The position numbers and the translations under genes were made by a program. The notes under the pieces were generated by a model. The model was not told the DNA's origin. It searched no databases and saw only the letters and a program-made list of their open reading frames with translations. 34,199 nt of DNA from positions 1 to 34,199 of IMG/VR virus record IMGVR_UViG_3300010396_000080, one strand, 5' to 3'. Source of the stretch: a virus. Below are positions 1 to 7,814 of the stretch, piece after piece (position 1 is the stretch's first letter; each line of letters opens with the position of its first letter).

Positions 1-204
1 GAGCAGCTAGCGCCGTTCTTCGGCTCGGCAGATTGGCCGCACAAGCACGCGCATCACTGCACGGCCTGCAAAAGCTGCTATTCGTGCGAGTGCCCGCATG
101 ACGACGCGATGTACCGCGACTGCCCGACGTGCATCGCGGTCGCAACGCCGCCGACAGCGGCGGATGTGATTCACGCGCATGCGCTCGGCATCGCGCTGGA
201 GTGA
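1..204 (+). CDS. Cysteine-rich small protein, 5'-truncated
   Basis: The reading frame is open from the first base and stops at 202-204, giving 67 residues of a protein whose start lies outside the window. It holds a dense Cys/His cluster, CTACKSCYSCEC followed by CPTC, which would bind one or two zinc ions in a treble-clef or ribbon-like fold. The rest is polar. It is followed at once by the next gene, whose Shine-Dalgarno GGAG lies inside its last codons, so the two are probably cotranslated. The function is unknown. Small zinc-binding proteins are common in phage early operons, and this is probably the end of such an operon. Confidence 0.6.
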   Translation, partial: EQLAPFFGSADWPHKHAHHCTACKSCYSCECPHDDAMYRDCPTCIAVATPPTAADVIHAHALGIALE

Positions 205-205
205 G

Positions 206-394
206 ATGCTGCGGCACCGGATTGCGCCCGACCACGAGTTGGCGGCGCTCAGGCGGATGTGCGGCGAGTGGCATCCGGTGTTCGCGGAGCGGCAGGGATT
301 TGGATTCCAGCAGCCCGTGACCACGCGGGAATCCGGCAAGGAAAGCGAGCAAGCGAATGCAGACCGAGCAGCCGAGCCAAGAATTGCGCAGTAG
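206..394 (+). CDS. Hypothetical protein (62 aa)
   Basis: The ATG at 206 starts one base after the previous stop and has GGAGTGAG just upstream, so I prefer it to the in-frame ATG at 179, which overlaps the previous gene. The product is polar and charged (begins MLRHRIAPDHELAALRRMCG) with no membrane segment or known motif. It overlaps the next small gene by 38 bases. The short length and lack of a recognisable family keep confidence moderate; no function can be given. Confidence 0.45.
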   Translation: MLRHRIAPDHELAALRRMCGEWHPVFAERQGFGFQQPVTTRESGKESEQANADRAAEPRIAQ

Positions 395-521
395 CGCGGA
401 GCGCGTGCACGACAGCGCGCAAGCGGGCGCGAGAATCCGCGCCATCGCGTCGTGGTACGCGCATCACCCCAGCACGCCGACTCCGGCCAGCTGGGAATTG
501 ATCTTCGAGCAGCAGCAGTAA
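357..521 (+). CDS. Hypothetical protein (54 aa)
   Basis: A 54-codon frame starts at ATG 357 with a purine-rich stretch (GGAAAGCGAG) about 10 bases upstream, and ends at TAA 519-521. The C-terminal half, with WYAHHPSTPTPASWELIFEQ, has well-spaced aromatics and a predicted helix, which looks more protein-like than the overlapping frames. It overlaps the gene before it. No family is recognised. Downstream, 522-744 holds no convincing gene; the terminase frame is open from 502 but has no ATG, GTG or TTG before 745. Confidence 0.45.
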   Translation: MQTEQPSQELRSSAERVHDSAQAGARIRAIASWYAHHPSTPTPASWELIFEQQQ

Positions 522-744
522 GCAGGCCAGCACAATTGCCGCCGGTTGCGCCACTTGCCGGCTACCCATCGCGGAAACGCGACTCGCGCGAAAACGCGCG
601 CACGAATCTGAGCGGAAACGCAAACCAGGATTCGGCGGGTCAGGAAGGCAATCACGTGCCGCGCCGAACATATATCGCACTGGACCCTATAAGGGCTACC
701 TGCGCGCAGCGGAAACACTGGAGGATTGCGGTGGGGAAACTTCG

Positions 745-1314
745 ATGAGGAAGTCCGCGAAAGAGAAAGTGGCGAAGCTCCCGGCGGGGTCGAACCAGTA
801 TGGCGCGCCGACCCGCGAGCGGGTGACGCCAAATCGCGTCTGCGAGCTGGCGTCGCAAGGCTGCACGAATGATGAGATCGCGGCACGTCTCCAGTGCTCC
901 GCTGATTCGCTGGAGCGCCGATTCGCCGAGGCGTTGCGGCTCGGGCGCGCCGATCTCCACATCGGGTTGCGCGCATCGCAAGTGGATTTGGCGATGAAGT
1001 CGCCGCATGAGGTGGCGCGCGGCAACATGCTGATGTGGCTCGGCAAGCAGTACCTCGGGCAGCGGGACCAGCAGGAAGTGCGGACGACGGGCGAGCACGC
1101 GGTAGTCCATGCGGTGCTGCAGCTCGATGATGGGGAGCTGCAGCGGGCGCTCCAGACAGCGCGCAAGCGCGAGAGCCTGCCGCCGCTCGCAGTCGAGGTT
1201 CTGGCGGCACCCGCTGAGCCGCCAGGGCAAGCAGCGATGCCACAGCCAGGCGCAACTGCAGGATGGCAATCGGGATGGCGTGAGTGCGAGCTAAGTCGTG
1301 CTGGCTGCGGGTAA
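745..1314 (+). CDS. Phage terminase small subunit (TerS-like)
   Basis: This 189-residue protein is probably the DNA-recognition subunit of the packaging motor, binding phage DNA and recruiting the large subunit. Residues about 28-62 form a helix-turn-helix (ELASQGCTNDEIAARLQC, then SLERRF), the typical N-terminal DNA-binding domain of small terminases. It is followed by a helical segment with NMLMWLGKQYLGQRD, a pattern usual in this family. The C-terminus is low-complexity Ala/Gln/Pro. The start has GGTGGGGA upstream. The position directly before the large terminase supports the call. A generic HTH regulator is the alternative but is much less likely here. Confidence 0.8.
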   Translation: MRKSAKEKVAKLPAGSNQYGAPTRERVTPNRVCELASQGCTNDEIAARLQCSADSLERRFAEALRLGRADLHIGLRASQVDLAMKSPHEVARGNMLMWLGKQYLGQRDQQEVRTTGEHAVVHAVLQLDDGELQRALQTARKRESLPPLAVEVLAAPAEPPGQAAMPQPGATAGWQSGWRECELSRAGCG

Positions 1315-1333
1315 ATCGCCCGCTCGTGCAAGT

Positions 1334-1352
1334 GTTGGGTTGGCAACCCAAC
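1334..1352 (+). other. Perfect hairpin between terminase genes
   Basis: GTTGGGTT and AACCCAAC form a perfect 8-bp stem around a GGC loop, 20 bases after the small terminase stop. No T-run follows, so it is not a clear intrinsic terminator. It may protect mRNA ends or tune expression of the large terminase. The rest of 1315-1452 holds only a possible 37-codon frame starting at 1355, judged doubtful. Confidence 0.4.
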
Positions 1353-1452
1353 GGATGGCGATGAAAAGAAAGAGTTTAACTATGTTTTGTGTCCGCGTAG
1401 ATGCCCAGGGAACGGCAATCGCGGCGCAAAAGTGGGACCCCTTCGGCGGCGG

Positions 1453-3261
1453 ATGGCCGCGGTGGTGACTGCCCCTCCCATAAATCCCCAAGTCCCCAAG
1501 GGGGCCGCCGAACCGGAATCGGCTGAAAAAATAGCGGAATTTTCCGAAGGGGAAATCCCGCTAAGCCGGCGGCGGTCGAAGATCAAGGGCCAGTACCGGA
1601 AGGGCTATGTGGCGCGCCAGCTGGCTGGTGGCATCCCGCGTGGCGCGACGCGCGAGATGCTGGAGGCCGAGCTTGCCCGGAGGCTTGCGGGGCGGTCGCT
1701 GATGGCGTTCACGCTTGCGACGTTCCCTGGGTACGAACCGGAGCGGTTCCACGAGGAAGTCGCGGAGGCGCTGGACTGGTTCTTGGCCGAGGTGCTGGCG
1801 AAGCGCGGGCCGCGCCTCATGATCGCGGCACCGCCGCAGCATGGGAAGTCGGAGCTGGTCAGCAGGCGGTTCCCTCCCTATGCGCTCGGGCGGGCTCCGG
1901 CGTTGCGGATCATCGGCACGAGCTATGCGGCCGATTTGGCGGAATCGTTCTCGACTGCGGCGCAGCGCACGATGGAGTCGGCGGCTTACCGGGCGATTTT
2001 CCCCGCGACCGTGATTCCGGGCGATTTCGCCCCGTCGGCGACCGAGAAGCGCAGGGCGGATGTTTTTGAGATCGTGGGGACTGGCGGAAGCTACCGGGCG
2101 GCGGGCGTCGGCGGCGGCATCACGGGCCAGTCGGCGGATGTCCTGATCGTGGATGATCCGATCAAGGATTTCGCGCAGGCCCACAGCGAGGCGTACCGGA
2201 ACTCGCTGCGGAACTGGTACGGCTCGACCGCATACACGCGCCTGAGTTCGGGCGGAGGCGTGCTCGTGATGCAGACCCGCTGGCACCAGGATGACCTTGC
2301 GGGCCAACTGCTGCGCGAGGAGCTGGAGGGCTCGGGCGACCGCTGGCGGGTGCTGAACTTCCCCGCCGTCGCGGAGCGCGACGGGCCATGGCGGAAGGCC
2401 GGCGAGGCGCTCGCGCCGAAGCGGTTCAGCCTGGTGGACCTTGAGCTGCGCCGCAGGACGCTCGGCAGCTACACGTTCGCGGCTCTGTACCAGCAGAGGC
2501 CGGCACCAGCCGAAGGCGGCATTTGGAAGCGGGATTGGTGGCGGTTCTGGGGCGGCAAGCCTGGCCAGCGGAAGCTGCCGGACCAGTTCGACCGGATGCT
2601 GCAGTCGTGGGATTGCGCGTTCAAGGACACCGATGGGTCGGATTATGTCTGCGGCGGCGTGTGGGCGATGCGGGGCGGCGATGCCTACCTGCTCGCGGCC
2701 GCGCACCAGCGGATGGATTTCGTCAAGACCGTCCAGGAGTTGCGGGCGATGGATGGGCGCTGGCCGCTCTGCGGGGCGAAGCTGGTCGAGGACAAGGCGA
2801 ACGGGCCTGCCGTCATCAGCGCGCTCCGGCACGAGATACCGGGCATCATCGAGGTCAACCCGCAGGGCGGAAAAGAAGCTCGTGCGCACGCGGCGAGCCC
2901 GCTGATCGAGGCCGGGAACGTCTACCTGCCGGACCCTGAGCAGAATCCGTGGGTCCACGACCTGATCGAGGAATGCGCCGCGTTCCCGAATGGGGCGCAC
3001 GACGATTGGGTGGACATGGTGAGCCAGGCGCTGAACTGGTGGCGGGGATCGAGCGGAGGGATTTTCGATTTCTACCGGCAGTTGGCGGCAGCGGCGCAAG
3101 CGCCCGCGGCGGCGAAGCAGCCGGCGGCTGGCGGCGTTTGCCCCGCGTGCTCGTCCGCGCAGTTCCGAACGAGCGGGTATGTGCCCGCGACCGGCATGGA
3201 GCACCGCGAATGCTGCCAGTGCGGGAAGGTTTATCAGATCGTGAGGGTTGATGGGGCCTAA
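1453..3261 (+). CDS. terL: Phage terminase large subunit with C-terminal zinc ribbon
   Basis: This is the packaging ATPase/nuclease that drives DNA into the prohead and cuts it. From ATG 1453 it has 602 residues. A Walker A-like motif, APPQHGKSE, lies near residue 126, and Walker B, VLIVDDP, near 230. The RNase H-like nuclease follows, with SWDCAFKDTDGSDY near 386 and AHDDWVD near 516. These are hallmarks of the TIGR01630-type large terminases. An unusual tail from about residue 563 carries CPAC and CCQCG, a zinc ribbon not part of the usual family. A TTG at 1387 would add 22 basic residues with no family support, but neither start has a strong Shine-Dalgarno. It overlaps the next gene by 11 bases. 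Confidence 0.93.
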   Translation: MAAVVTAPPINPQVPKGAAEPESAEKIAEFSEGEIPLSRRRSKIKGQYRKGYVARQLAGGIPRGATREMLEAELARRLAGRSLMAFTLATFPGYEPERFHEEVAEALDWFLAEVLAKRGPRLMIAAPPQHGKSELVSRRFPPYALGRAPALRIIGTSYAADLAESFSTAAQRTMESAAYRAIFPATVIPGDFAPSATEKRRADVFEIVGTGGSYRAAGVGGGITGQSADVLIVDDPIKDFAQAHSEAYRNSLRNWYGSTAYTRLSSGGGVLVMQTRWHQDDLAGQLLREELEGSGDRWRVLNFPAVAERDGPWRKAGEALAPKRFSLVDLELRRRTLGSYTFAALYQQRPAPAEGGIWKRDWWRFWGGKPGQRKLPDQFDRMLQSWDCAFKDTDGSDYVCGGVWAMRGGDAYLLAAAHQRMDFVKTVQELRAMDGRWPLCGAKLVEDKANGPAVISALRHEIPGIIEVNPQGGKEARAHAASPLIEAGNVYLPDPEQNPWVHDLIEECAAFPNGAHDDWVDMVSQALNWWRGSSGGIFDFYRQLAAAAQAPAAAKQPAAGGVCPACSSAQFRTSGYVPATGMEHRECCQCGKVYQIVRVDGA

Positions 3262-3496
3262 TTTCCTTGGACCGATCGAAGAGTTGACGCTGGCGCTCTG
3301 CGGGAAGCCGGCGCGCGACCATTGGCGTCCGACCCCGGAGGGTTTCGAGCGCGCAAGCTGCCAGGAGTGCGCCGCCATCGGGCGCGTCCTGAGCGCGAAC
3401 CGCCGCCAGCAGCAGCCTGCGGTGCCCGCGCCAATCCCGGCGGCTGCGCCAGCCGCCGGGCAGCCGATCCGGTTGCCGCAGCCGGCGAGGCGGTGA
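3251..3496 (+). CDS. Hypothetical protein (81 aa)
   Basis: ATG 3251 overlaps the end of the large terminase and has GAGGG just upstream, suggesting translational coupling; a TTG at 3248 in the same frame is less likely. The N-terminal half contains ELTLALCGKPARDHWRPTP and a CQEC pair, and the C-terminal third is Ala/Pro/Gln-rich and probably disordered. No known family is recognised. Its place between terminase and portal is where many phages carry small head or packaging accessory genes, but no role can be assigned. Confidence 0.6.
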   Translation: MGPNFLGPIEELTLALCGKPARDHWRPTPEGFERASCQECAAIGRVLSANRRQQQPAVPAPIPAAAPAAGQPIRLPQPARR

Positions 3497-3498
3497 TC

Positions 3499-3834
3499 AT
3501 GTGGGCCATCCGGACCAAGGGAGCATGCCGCGGGTTCACGACGCCGCTCGCGTTCCTGTGGCGGGTTGACGGCGTGAACCTGCCGGGCCACGGCGCGCCA
3601 TGCTCTGGATGGCTCGTCGGCTTCCTGCCAGGCCGCCATGGGCCCGCGCGGGAGTTTGTGCGGGAGCACCCGACTGAAGCGCCGATGAACCGGCAGCGGA
3701 CGAGGCGCGAGGCGCGCGCGATGGCCAGCGCCGTGACGGGCCGCTACGGCGCGCCCAGGCGGCAGCGCCGGAAGGTCGGGCGCTCGATGGCGGCCAATGC
3801 GGCCAGGAAGACGCTCGGGAGCAGGAAGAAGTGA
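3499..3834 (+). CDS. Hypothetical basic protein (111 aa)
   Basis: ATG 3499 follows two bases after the previous stop and has GAGGCGG upstream. The N-terminal 60 residues contain a hydrophobic, glycine-rich segment (PLAFLWRVDGVNLPGHG). The C-terminal half is very rich in Arg and Lys (RQRRKVGRSMAANAARK) and could bind nucleic acid. The same frame is open further upstream, but the later start fits the packed gene order. No family is recognised. Confidence 0.5.
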   Translation: MWAIRTKGACRGFTTPLAFLWRVDGVNLPGHGAPCSGWLVGFLPGRHGPAREFVREHPTEAPMNRQRTRREARAMASAVTGRYGAPRRQRRKVGRSMAANAARKTLGSRKK

Positions 3835-4061
3835 GGCGCGCGCGAGCGCTCATGGCCGCCATCTGGCGCGGGCTCGTGATCCGGTTCACTTGGATTCCGG
3901 TCCACCAGAAGTGCCCCTACTGCGGCCACTGGCGGGGCGGCATCGTGTTCGACCACGAGGACAAAAAGATCGTCCATCGCTGCCGGACGTGCCATGGCCT
4001 GTGGGCCGAAGAGCCGCTGACCAAGCTGTTGCCCGCGAGGACGCCGACCAAGAATGCCTGA
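3831..4061 (+). CDS. Small zinc-ribbon protein
   Basis: The GTG at 3831 overlaps the previous stop as GTGA and has AGCAGGAAG upstream; ATG 3852 would give a product 7 residues shorter. The protein has two Cys pairs, CPYCGHWRGG and CRTCHGLW, about 25 residues apart, the layout of a classical zinc ribbon. A short hydrophobic segment (MAAIWRGLVIRFTWIPV) comes before it. It overlaps the portal gene by 8 bases. It may bind DNA or another head protein, but nothing in the sequence proves this. Confidence 0.65.
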   Translation: MRRARALMAAIWRGLVIRFTWIPVHQKCPYCGHWRGGIVFDHEDKKIVHRCRTCHGLWAEEPLTKLLPARTPTKNA

Positions 4062-6300
4062 AGGCGGGACCAAAAAACCGTTCGATCCTGGGACCGTCGC
4101 GCTCGTGGCGAGCGGCCAGGCCGCCGTATGGCGGAACGCCGCCAGGAATTTCATCTCCGGCGTGGACGGTTCCTGGTTCTCGCCGCTCGAACCGCTGAAG
4201 CCGACCGCCCCGGACGGAACGCCCCCGCGGCTGCTCGACTACGAGATCGGGTACAACCTCCTGATCCAGCCCCGCGGGACGGGCCAGGAAGGGATAAGTT
4301 TCAGGGATTTGCGGGCGCTCGCGGACAGTTTCGGGCTCCTGCGGATGATCATCGAGACCCGCAAGGATCAGCTCTGCCGCATCCCGCTCGACTTCCGCGC
4401 GAAGGCGAAGCCGGGAGAGGCCCCGAGCGCGTTGCAGCGCCGGAGCGCCGATGATCCGGCGGTCGCGCGCGTCAGGAATTTCTTCGAGTTCCCGGACCGG
4501 GAGCACGATTTCGACACGTGGCTGCGGGAGCTGCTCGAAGACCTGTTTGTCCTCGATGCGCCCTCGATCCTGGTCAACCGGGACCGGGCCGGCAGGGTCT
4601 GCAGCCTCGAGGTGATTGACGGCGCGACGATCGTGCCGAAAATTGACGCCCAGGGGCGTCGCCCGCGGCCGCCCGATGTGGCGTTCCAGCAGGTCATCAA
4701 GGGGATCCCGTCAGTGGACCTGACGCGGGACCAGTTGATCTACAGGCCCCGAAACGTGCGGTCGCACCGCATCTACGGGTACGGGCCGGTCGAGCAGGCG
4801 GTCATGATGATCAACATCGGGCTGCGGCGCGAGCTGGGCCAGCTCGACTTCTTCACCGAGGGCACGATTCCGCTCGGACTCGCGCAGGTGCCCGACACCT
4901 GGACGGCGGACCAGATCAAGCAGTTCCAGACGTATTTCGACGCCCGCTACAGCGGCAACCAGCCCCAGCGGTCCAAGCTGATCTTCACGCCGAAGCTCGA
5001 AAAGCTGGACTTCCCGAAGCTCGCGGCCCCCAAGGATGAATTCGATGAATGGGTGGCCCGGATATTGTGCTTCTGCTTCTCGATTCCGCCGCTGCCATTC
5101 ATCCGCCAGATGAACCGCGCGACGGCCAAGACCTCGCAGGAAACCTCGCAGGACGAGGGGACGCTGGCGCTGCTGCGCTGGCTGAGGCCGCTCATCAACT
5201 TCCTGGTGCAGGTCGTGCTGGGCGAGACCGAGGTCGAGGCGGCATTCCAGACGGGCCGCAGCTCGGACCCGCTCAAGCAGGCCCAGATTGATGCGTCGGA
5301 TGTGGCGAACGGCATCATGGCCCCGAACGAGGTCCGCGCCGCGCGCGGCCTTGACCCGGTGCAGCACGGCGACCAGGTCGGGATCAAGACGGCGACCGGG
5401 TTCGTCCCCATCGGGGCGGCCCCGGCGCAGCCTCCAGCGCCGGACCATGACGGGGATCGGCCCGCTGCCGAGAAGGCCGCGGCGCTCGCTAAAAAAAAAG
5501 CCTTGACGGCGCGGCCTGATCTTGCGGCTGGATCGGCCCCGGATTCCATCGAGCGGATCGCGCGCGCCGTCCACCGGGCGTTCGGCAACTCGGCACCCGT
5601 CATCGCGGGCGACCTCGGGAGGATTCTCGGGACCGCCGCGAAAGCGGACGATGACCGCGACCGCAGGCTCGCGGACTTGCTGGCCTACATCGCGGGCCTC
5701 GATTTCAGCGACTGGCAGTACTTGGCGCAGCCGGTCGAGGATGCGCTGCTGGCGGAGGCCGACACCGCCGCGCGCGCCGGGGCCGGACTCGCGGGCGCGC
5801 AAGAGGGAGCCGCCGAGGCGGCGCGGCAGGATGCTGGCGATTACGCGCATGACCGCGCGGCCGCGATGGTGGGGATGAAGTTCGTTGACGGGGCGCTGGT
5901 CCAGAACCCGGATGCCCGGTGGGCCATCACCGATGCCACCCGCGCGGGCCTGCGGTCGCTTGTTGAGGAAGCGGTCGCGGAAGGATGGTCCGGCCAGCAG
6001 GTGCAGGAAGCGATTGAGGAATCGTATTGGCTAGGCCCGGACCGCGCGATGACGATTGCGCGGACGGAAGTGGCGGCGGCGCAGTCGGCGGGGACGCTCG
6101 CCGGGTGGCGGCGCTCAGGAGTTGTCGCGGCCACGAGATGGCTGCTCGCTCCGGGGCACGGTCGGCTGGATGAGTGCGACGGAAACGCCGCCGCGGGAGC
6201 GGTGCCGCTCGGCAAGAAGTTCCCGAGCGGGGACTACCACGTCCCCGCCCATCCGAATTGCGAATGCGCGCAGGTTGCGGTCCTGAAGGAGGCCCAATGA
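4054..6300 (+). CDS. Portal protein fused to MuF-like head morphogenesis domain
   Basis: The N-terminal ~470 residues are a phage portal protein, the dodecameric ring through which DNA enters the capsid. Typical segments are RDLRALADSFGLLRMIIETR, YRPRNVRSHRIYGYGPVEQA and IPPLPFIRQMNRATAKTS. After an Ala/Pro/Lys-rich linker, the C-terminal ~270 residues end in a Mu gpF/SPP1 gp7-like domain (PF04233), seen as AMTIARTEVAAAQSAG, then DECDGN and VPAHPNCECAQV. MuF proteins are normally separate minor head proteins encoded just after the portal, so at 748 residues this is a fusion. The linker is encoded over a run of nine A bases at 5491-5499. The stop overlaps the next start as ATGA. Confidence 0.92.
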   Translation: MPEGGTKKPFDPGTVALVASGQAAVWRNAARNFISGVDGSWFSPLEPLKPTAPDGTPPRLLDYEIGYNLLIQPRGTGQEGISFRDLRALADSFGLLRMIIETRKDQLCRIPLDFRAKAKPGEAPSALQRRSADDPAVARVRNFFEFPDREHDFDTWLRELLEDLFVLDAPSILVNRDRAGRVCSLEVIDGATIVPKIDAQGRRPRPPDVAFQQVIKGIPSVDLTRDQLIYRPRNVRSHRIYGYGPVEQAVMMINIGLRRELGQLDFFTEGTIPLGLAQVPDTWTADQIKQFQTYFDARYSGNQPQRSKLIFTPKLEKLDFPKLAAPKDEFDEWVARILCFCFSIPPLPFIRQMNRATAKTSQETSQDEGTLALLRWLRPLINFLVQVVLGETEVEAAFQTGRSSDPLKQAQIDASDVANGIMAPNEVRAARGLDPVQHGDQVGIKTATGFVPIGAAPAQPPAPDHDGDRPAAEKAAALAKKKALTARPDLAAGSAPDSIERIARAVHRAFGNSAPVIAGDLGRILGTAAKADDDRDRRLADLLAYIAGLDFSDWQYLAQPVEDALLAEADTAARAGAGLAGAQEGAAEAARQDAGDYAHDRAAAMVGMKFVDGALVQNPDARWAITDATRAGLRSLVEEAVAEGWSGQQVQEAIEESYWLGPDRAMTIARTEVAAAQSAGTLAGWRRSGVVAATRWLLAPGHGRLDECDGNAAAGAVPLGKKFPSGDYHVPAHPNCECAQVAVLKEAQ
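5491..5499 (+). other. A9 slippery run at portal/MuF junction
   Basis: Nine consecutive A bases are read as AAA AAA AAA inside the portal-MuF gene, in very GC-rich surroundings. Polymerase slippage or ribosome frameshifting here would stop almost at once: the +1 frame reaches TGA at 5504-5506 and the -1 frame reaches TGA at 5517-5519. Either shift would make a stand-alone portal of about 484-488 residues. Whether slippage occurs is inference. Confidence 0.4.
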
Positions 6301-7730
6301 ACAAGCATCTGTTTGCCCGGCTGGCGAAAGTGGACGAGGCGAAGCGCGAGATCACCGGCATCCTCGCGTGCGAAGAGCCGGACCGCGACGGCGAGATATT
6401 CGACTACGCCTCCAGCGTCCCGTATTTCAAGGCGTGGAACGCGGATTTCGAGAAGGTCACGAACGGCCAGAGCGTGGGGAACGTCCGCGAGATGCATGGC
6501 CTGACGGCGGTCGGGAAGTTCATCGCAATGGACTACGACGATGCCGCCAAGCGGATCGGAGTGGTGGCGAAGATCGTGGACGACACCACCTGGAAGAAGG
6601 TGCAGGAAGGGGTCCTGACGGGCTTCAGCATCGGCGGCGATTACAAAAAGAAGTGGCTGGACGGCAATTTGAAGCGCTACACCGCCGAGCCGATCGAGGG
6701 CAGCGTTGTGGATTATCCCTGCATGCCGGGCGCGATCTTCGAGGCCATCAAGGCCAACGGCGAGGTCGAGATGCGGAAGTTCGCAAAGGAAGCGAAGACC
6801 AAACGCGTGGATGGCGAGGATTTGGAGTCATCCGCGTTCGCGTACGTCGGGGACCCGGAGAAAACCGATACGTGGAAACTGCCGATCAGGTTCAGCGACG
6901 ACGAAAAGACCAAAGCCCACATCCGCAACGCGCTGGCGCGGTTCGGCCAGACCGAAGGCATCCCGGAGGGCGAGAAGGCCGGCGTCAAGGCCAAGATCGA
7001 GGCGGCGGCCAAGCAGCACGGCATCGAGGTATCGGATGACGATGCCAAGAAGGCGGCGGCAGCGGCCCTGCGGAAGGGCATGTGCAACGTCGCAGACCTC
7101 GCATGGACGCTCGACCAGCTCAACCGGATCAGGCAGCAGGCGGACTGGGAAGCCGAGTTCGAGCAGGATGATTCGCCGCTGGGCGCGCAGCTCAAGGGGG
7201 CGGTCGGGTTGGTCGGCAGGGTTCTGCAGGCCATGGTGGCTGAAGAAGTCGCGGAGTTGGCGGGCGATGAGCCCGATTTCACATTGGAGGTTTTTCAGAT
7301 GAGCACTCAAATCGGCGGCTTGCTGAAGCGCGGCCGCACCCTCAAGGAACACTTGGACAAGGCGAAGGAAGCCCATCAAAAGATGGGCGAGCACCTCGAC
7401 AACCTTGGCAAGGCTATTGATGGCGGGGACGACCCCGCCGGAAAGGCAGCCGAGCCGGCGACGCTCGCCAAGAGCGCCGAGGACCGCATCGCCGCAATCG
7501 AATCCAGCCAAGCCTCGGCGGGCGAGCTGCTGGTCGAGATGGCGAAGATGCTGGCCGCGATTGCGAGCCAGCCCGCCGCGCCTGCCGCCGCGGCCAACGG
7601 CGCAGGGACGGTTGCCGTCACCAAGGCGGCGGATGGCCATCCGGCCGAGCCCGCCATTGACCCGAAAGACCCGGACGCGGCCCTCAAGACCGCAAAGGCC
7701 GCCCTGTCGAAGCCAATCGCGGTGCGCTAG
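6297..7730 (+). CDS. XkdF-like prohead protease with C-terminal scaffold
   Basis: This 477-residue protein starts at ATG 6297, overlapping the portal stop, with AAGGAGG upstream. Residues 1-160 match XkdF-type putative phage serine proteases (PF14550): His67 in REMHGLTAVG and Ser111 in VLTGFSIGGDY are the likely catalytic pair. Residues about 180-245 (YVGDPEKTDTWKLPIRFSDD) resemble the DUF6582 module. The last ~140 residues are helical and acidic, then Ala/Pro-rich, as in scaffolding proteins. The protein would act inside the prohead, cutting scaffold before DNA entry. A strong internal start at 7299 may give the scaffold alone. Confidence 0.82.
   Translation: MNKHLFARLAKVDEAKREITGILACEEPDRDGEIFDYASSVPYFKAWNADFEKVTNGQSVGNVREMHGLTAVGKFIAMDYDDAAKRIGVVAKIVDDTTWKKVQEGVLTGFSIGGDYKKKWLDGNLKRYTAEPIEGSVVDYPCMPGAIFEAIKANGEVEMRKFAKEAKTKRVDGEDLESSAFAYVGDPEKTDTWKLPIRFSDDEKTKAHIRNALARFGQTEGIPEGEKAGVKAKIEAAAKQHGIEVSDDDAKKAAAAALRKGMCNVADLAWTLDQLNRIRQQADWEAEFEQDDSPLGAQLKGAVGLVGRVLQAMVAEEVAELAGDEPDFTLEVFQMSTQIGGLLKRGRTLKEHLDKAKEAHQKMGEHLDNLGKAIDGGDDPAGKAAEPATLAKSAEDRIAAIESSQASAGELLVEMAKMLAAIASQPAAPAAAANGAGTVAVTKAADGHPAEPAIDPKDPDAALKTAKAALSKPIAVR
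7299..7730 (+). CDS. Nested scaffold protein from internal start
   Basis: Inside the protease gene an in-frame ATG at 7299 has a perfect GGAGG at 7286-7290, with 8 bases between. It would give a 143-residue protein: a helical, charged core (LLKRGRTLKEHLDKAKEAHQ) followed by an Ala/Pro-rich tail. This is the arrangement of lambda C and Nu3, where the scaffold is also made from an in-frame start inside the protease gene. The signal is directly visible; actual use of this start is inference. Confidence 0.55.
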   Translation: MSTQIGGLLKRGRTLKEHLDKAKEAHQKMGEHLDNLGKAIDGGDDPAGKAAEPATLAKSAEDRIAAIESSQASAGELLVEMAKMLAAIASQPAAPAAAANGAGTVAVTKAADGHPAEPAIDPKDPDAALKTAKAALSKPIAVR

Positions 7731-7814
7731 CCGCCCGCCTCCCCCATCTCCGCAAACCCAGGCGCATTTCCCATCGGGGCGCTGACGCACCCGACTGCCC
7801 AGGAGGGCAAAACC

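Noticed and set aside
452-748. Frame of up to 98 codons before the small terminase, with ATGA-like overlap
   Set aside because: The stop overlap looks natural, but the third-position GC is only ordinary, no clear start is seen and the composition lacks a protein-like core.
1355-1468. Small frame of 37 codons (MAMKRKSLTMFCVRVDAQG) before the large terminase
   Set aside because: It has a fair ribosome-site-like stretch but is very short, overlaps the likely terminase start and has no family support.
1561-3669. A 702-codon minus-strand frame opposite the large terminase
   Set aside because: It is antisense of the terminase and Arg/Pro-rich throughout, with no ribosome site or domain.
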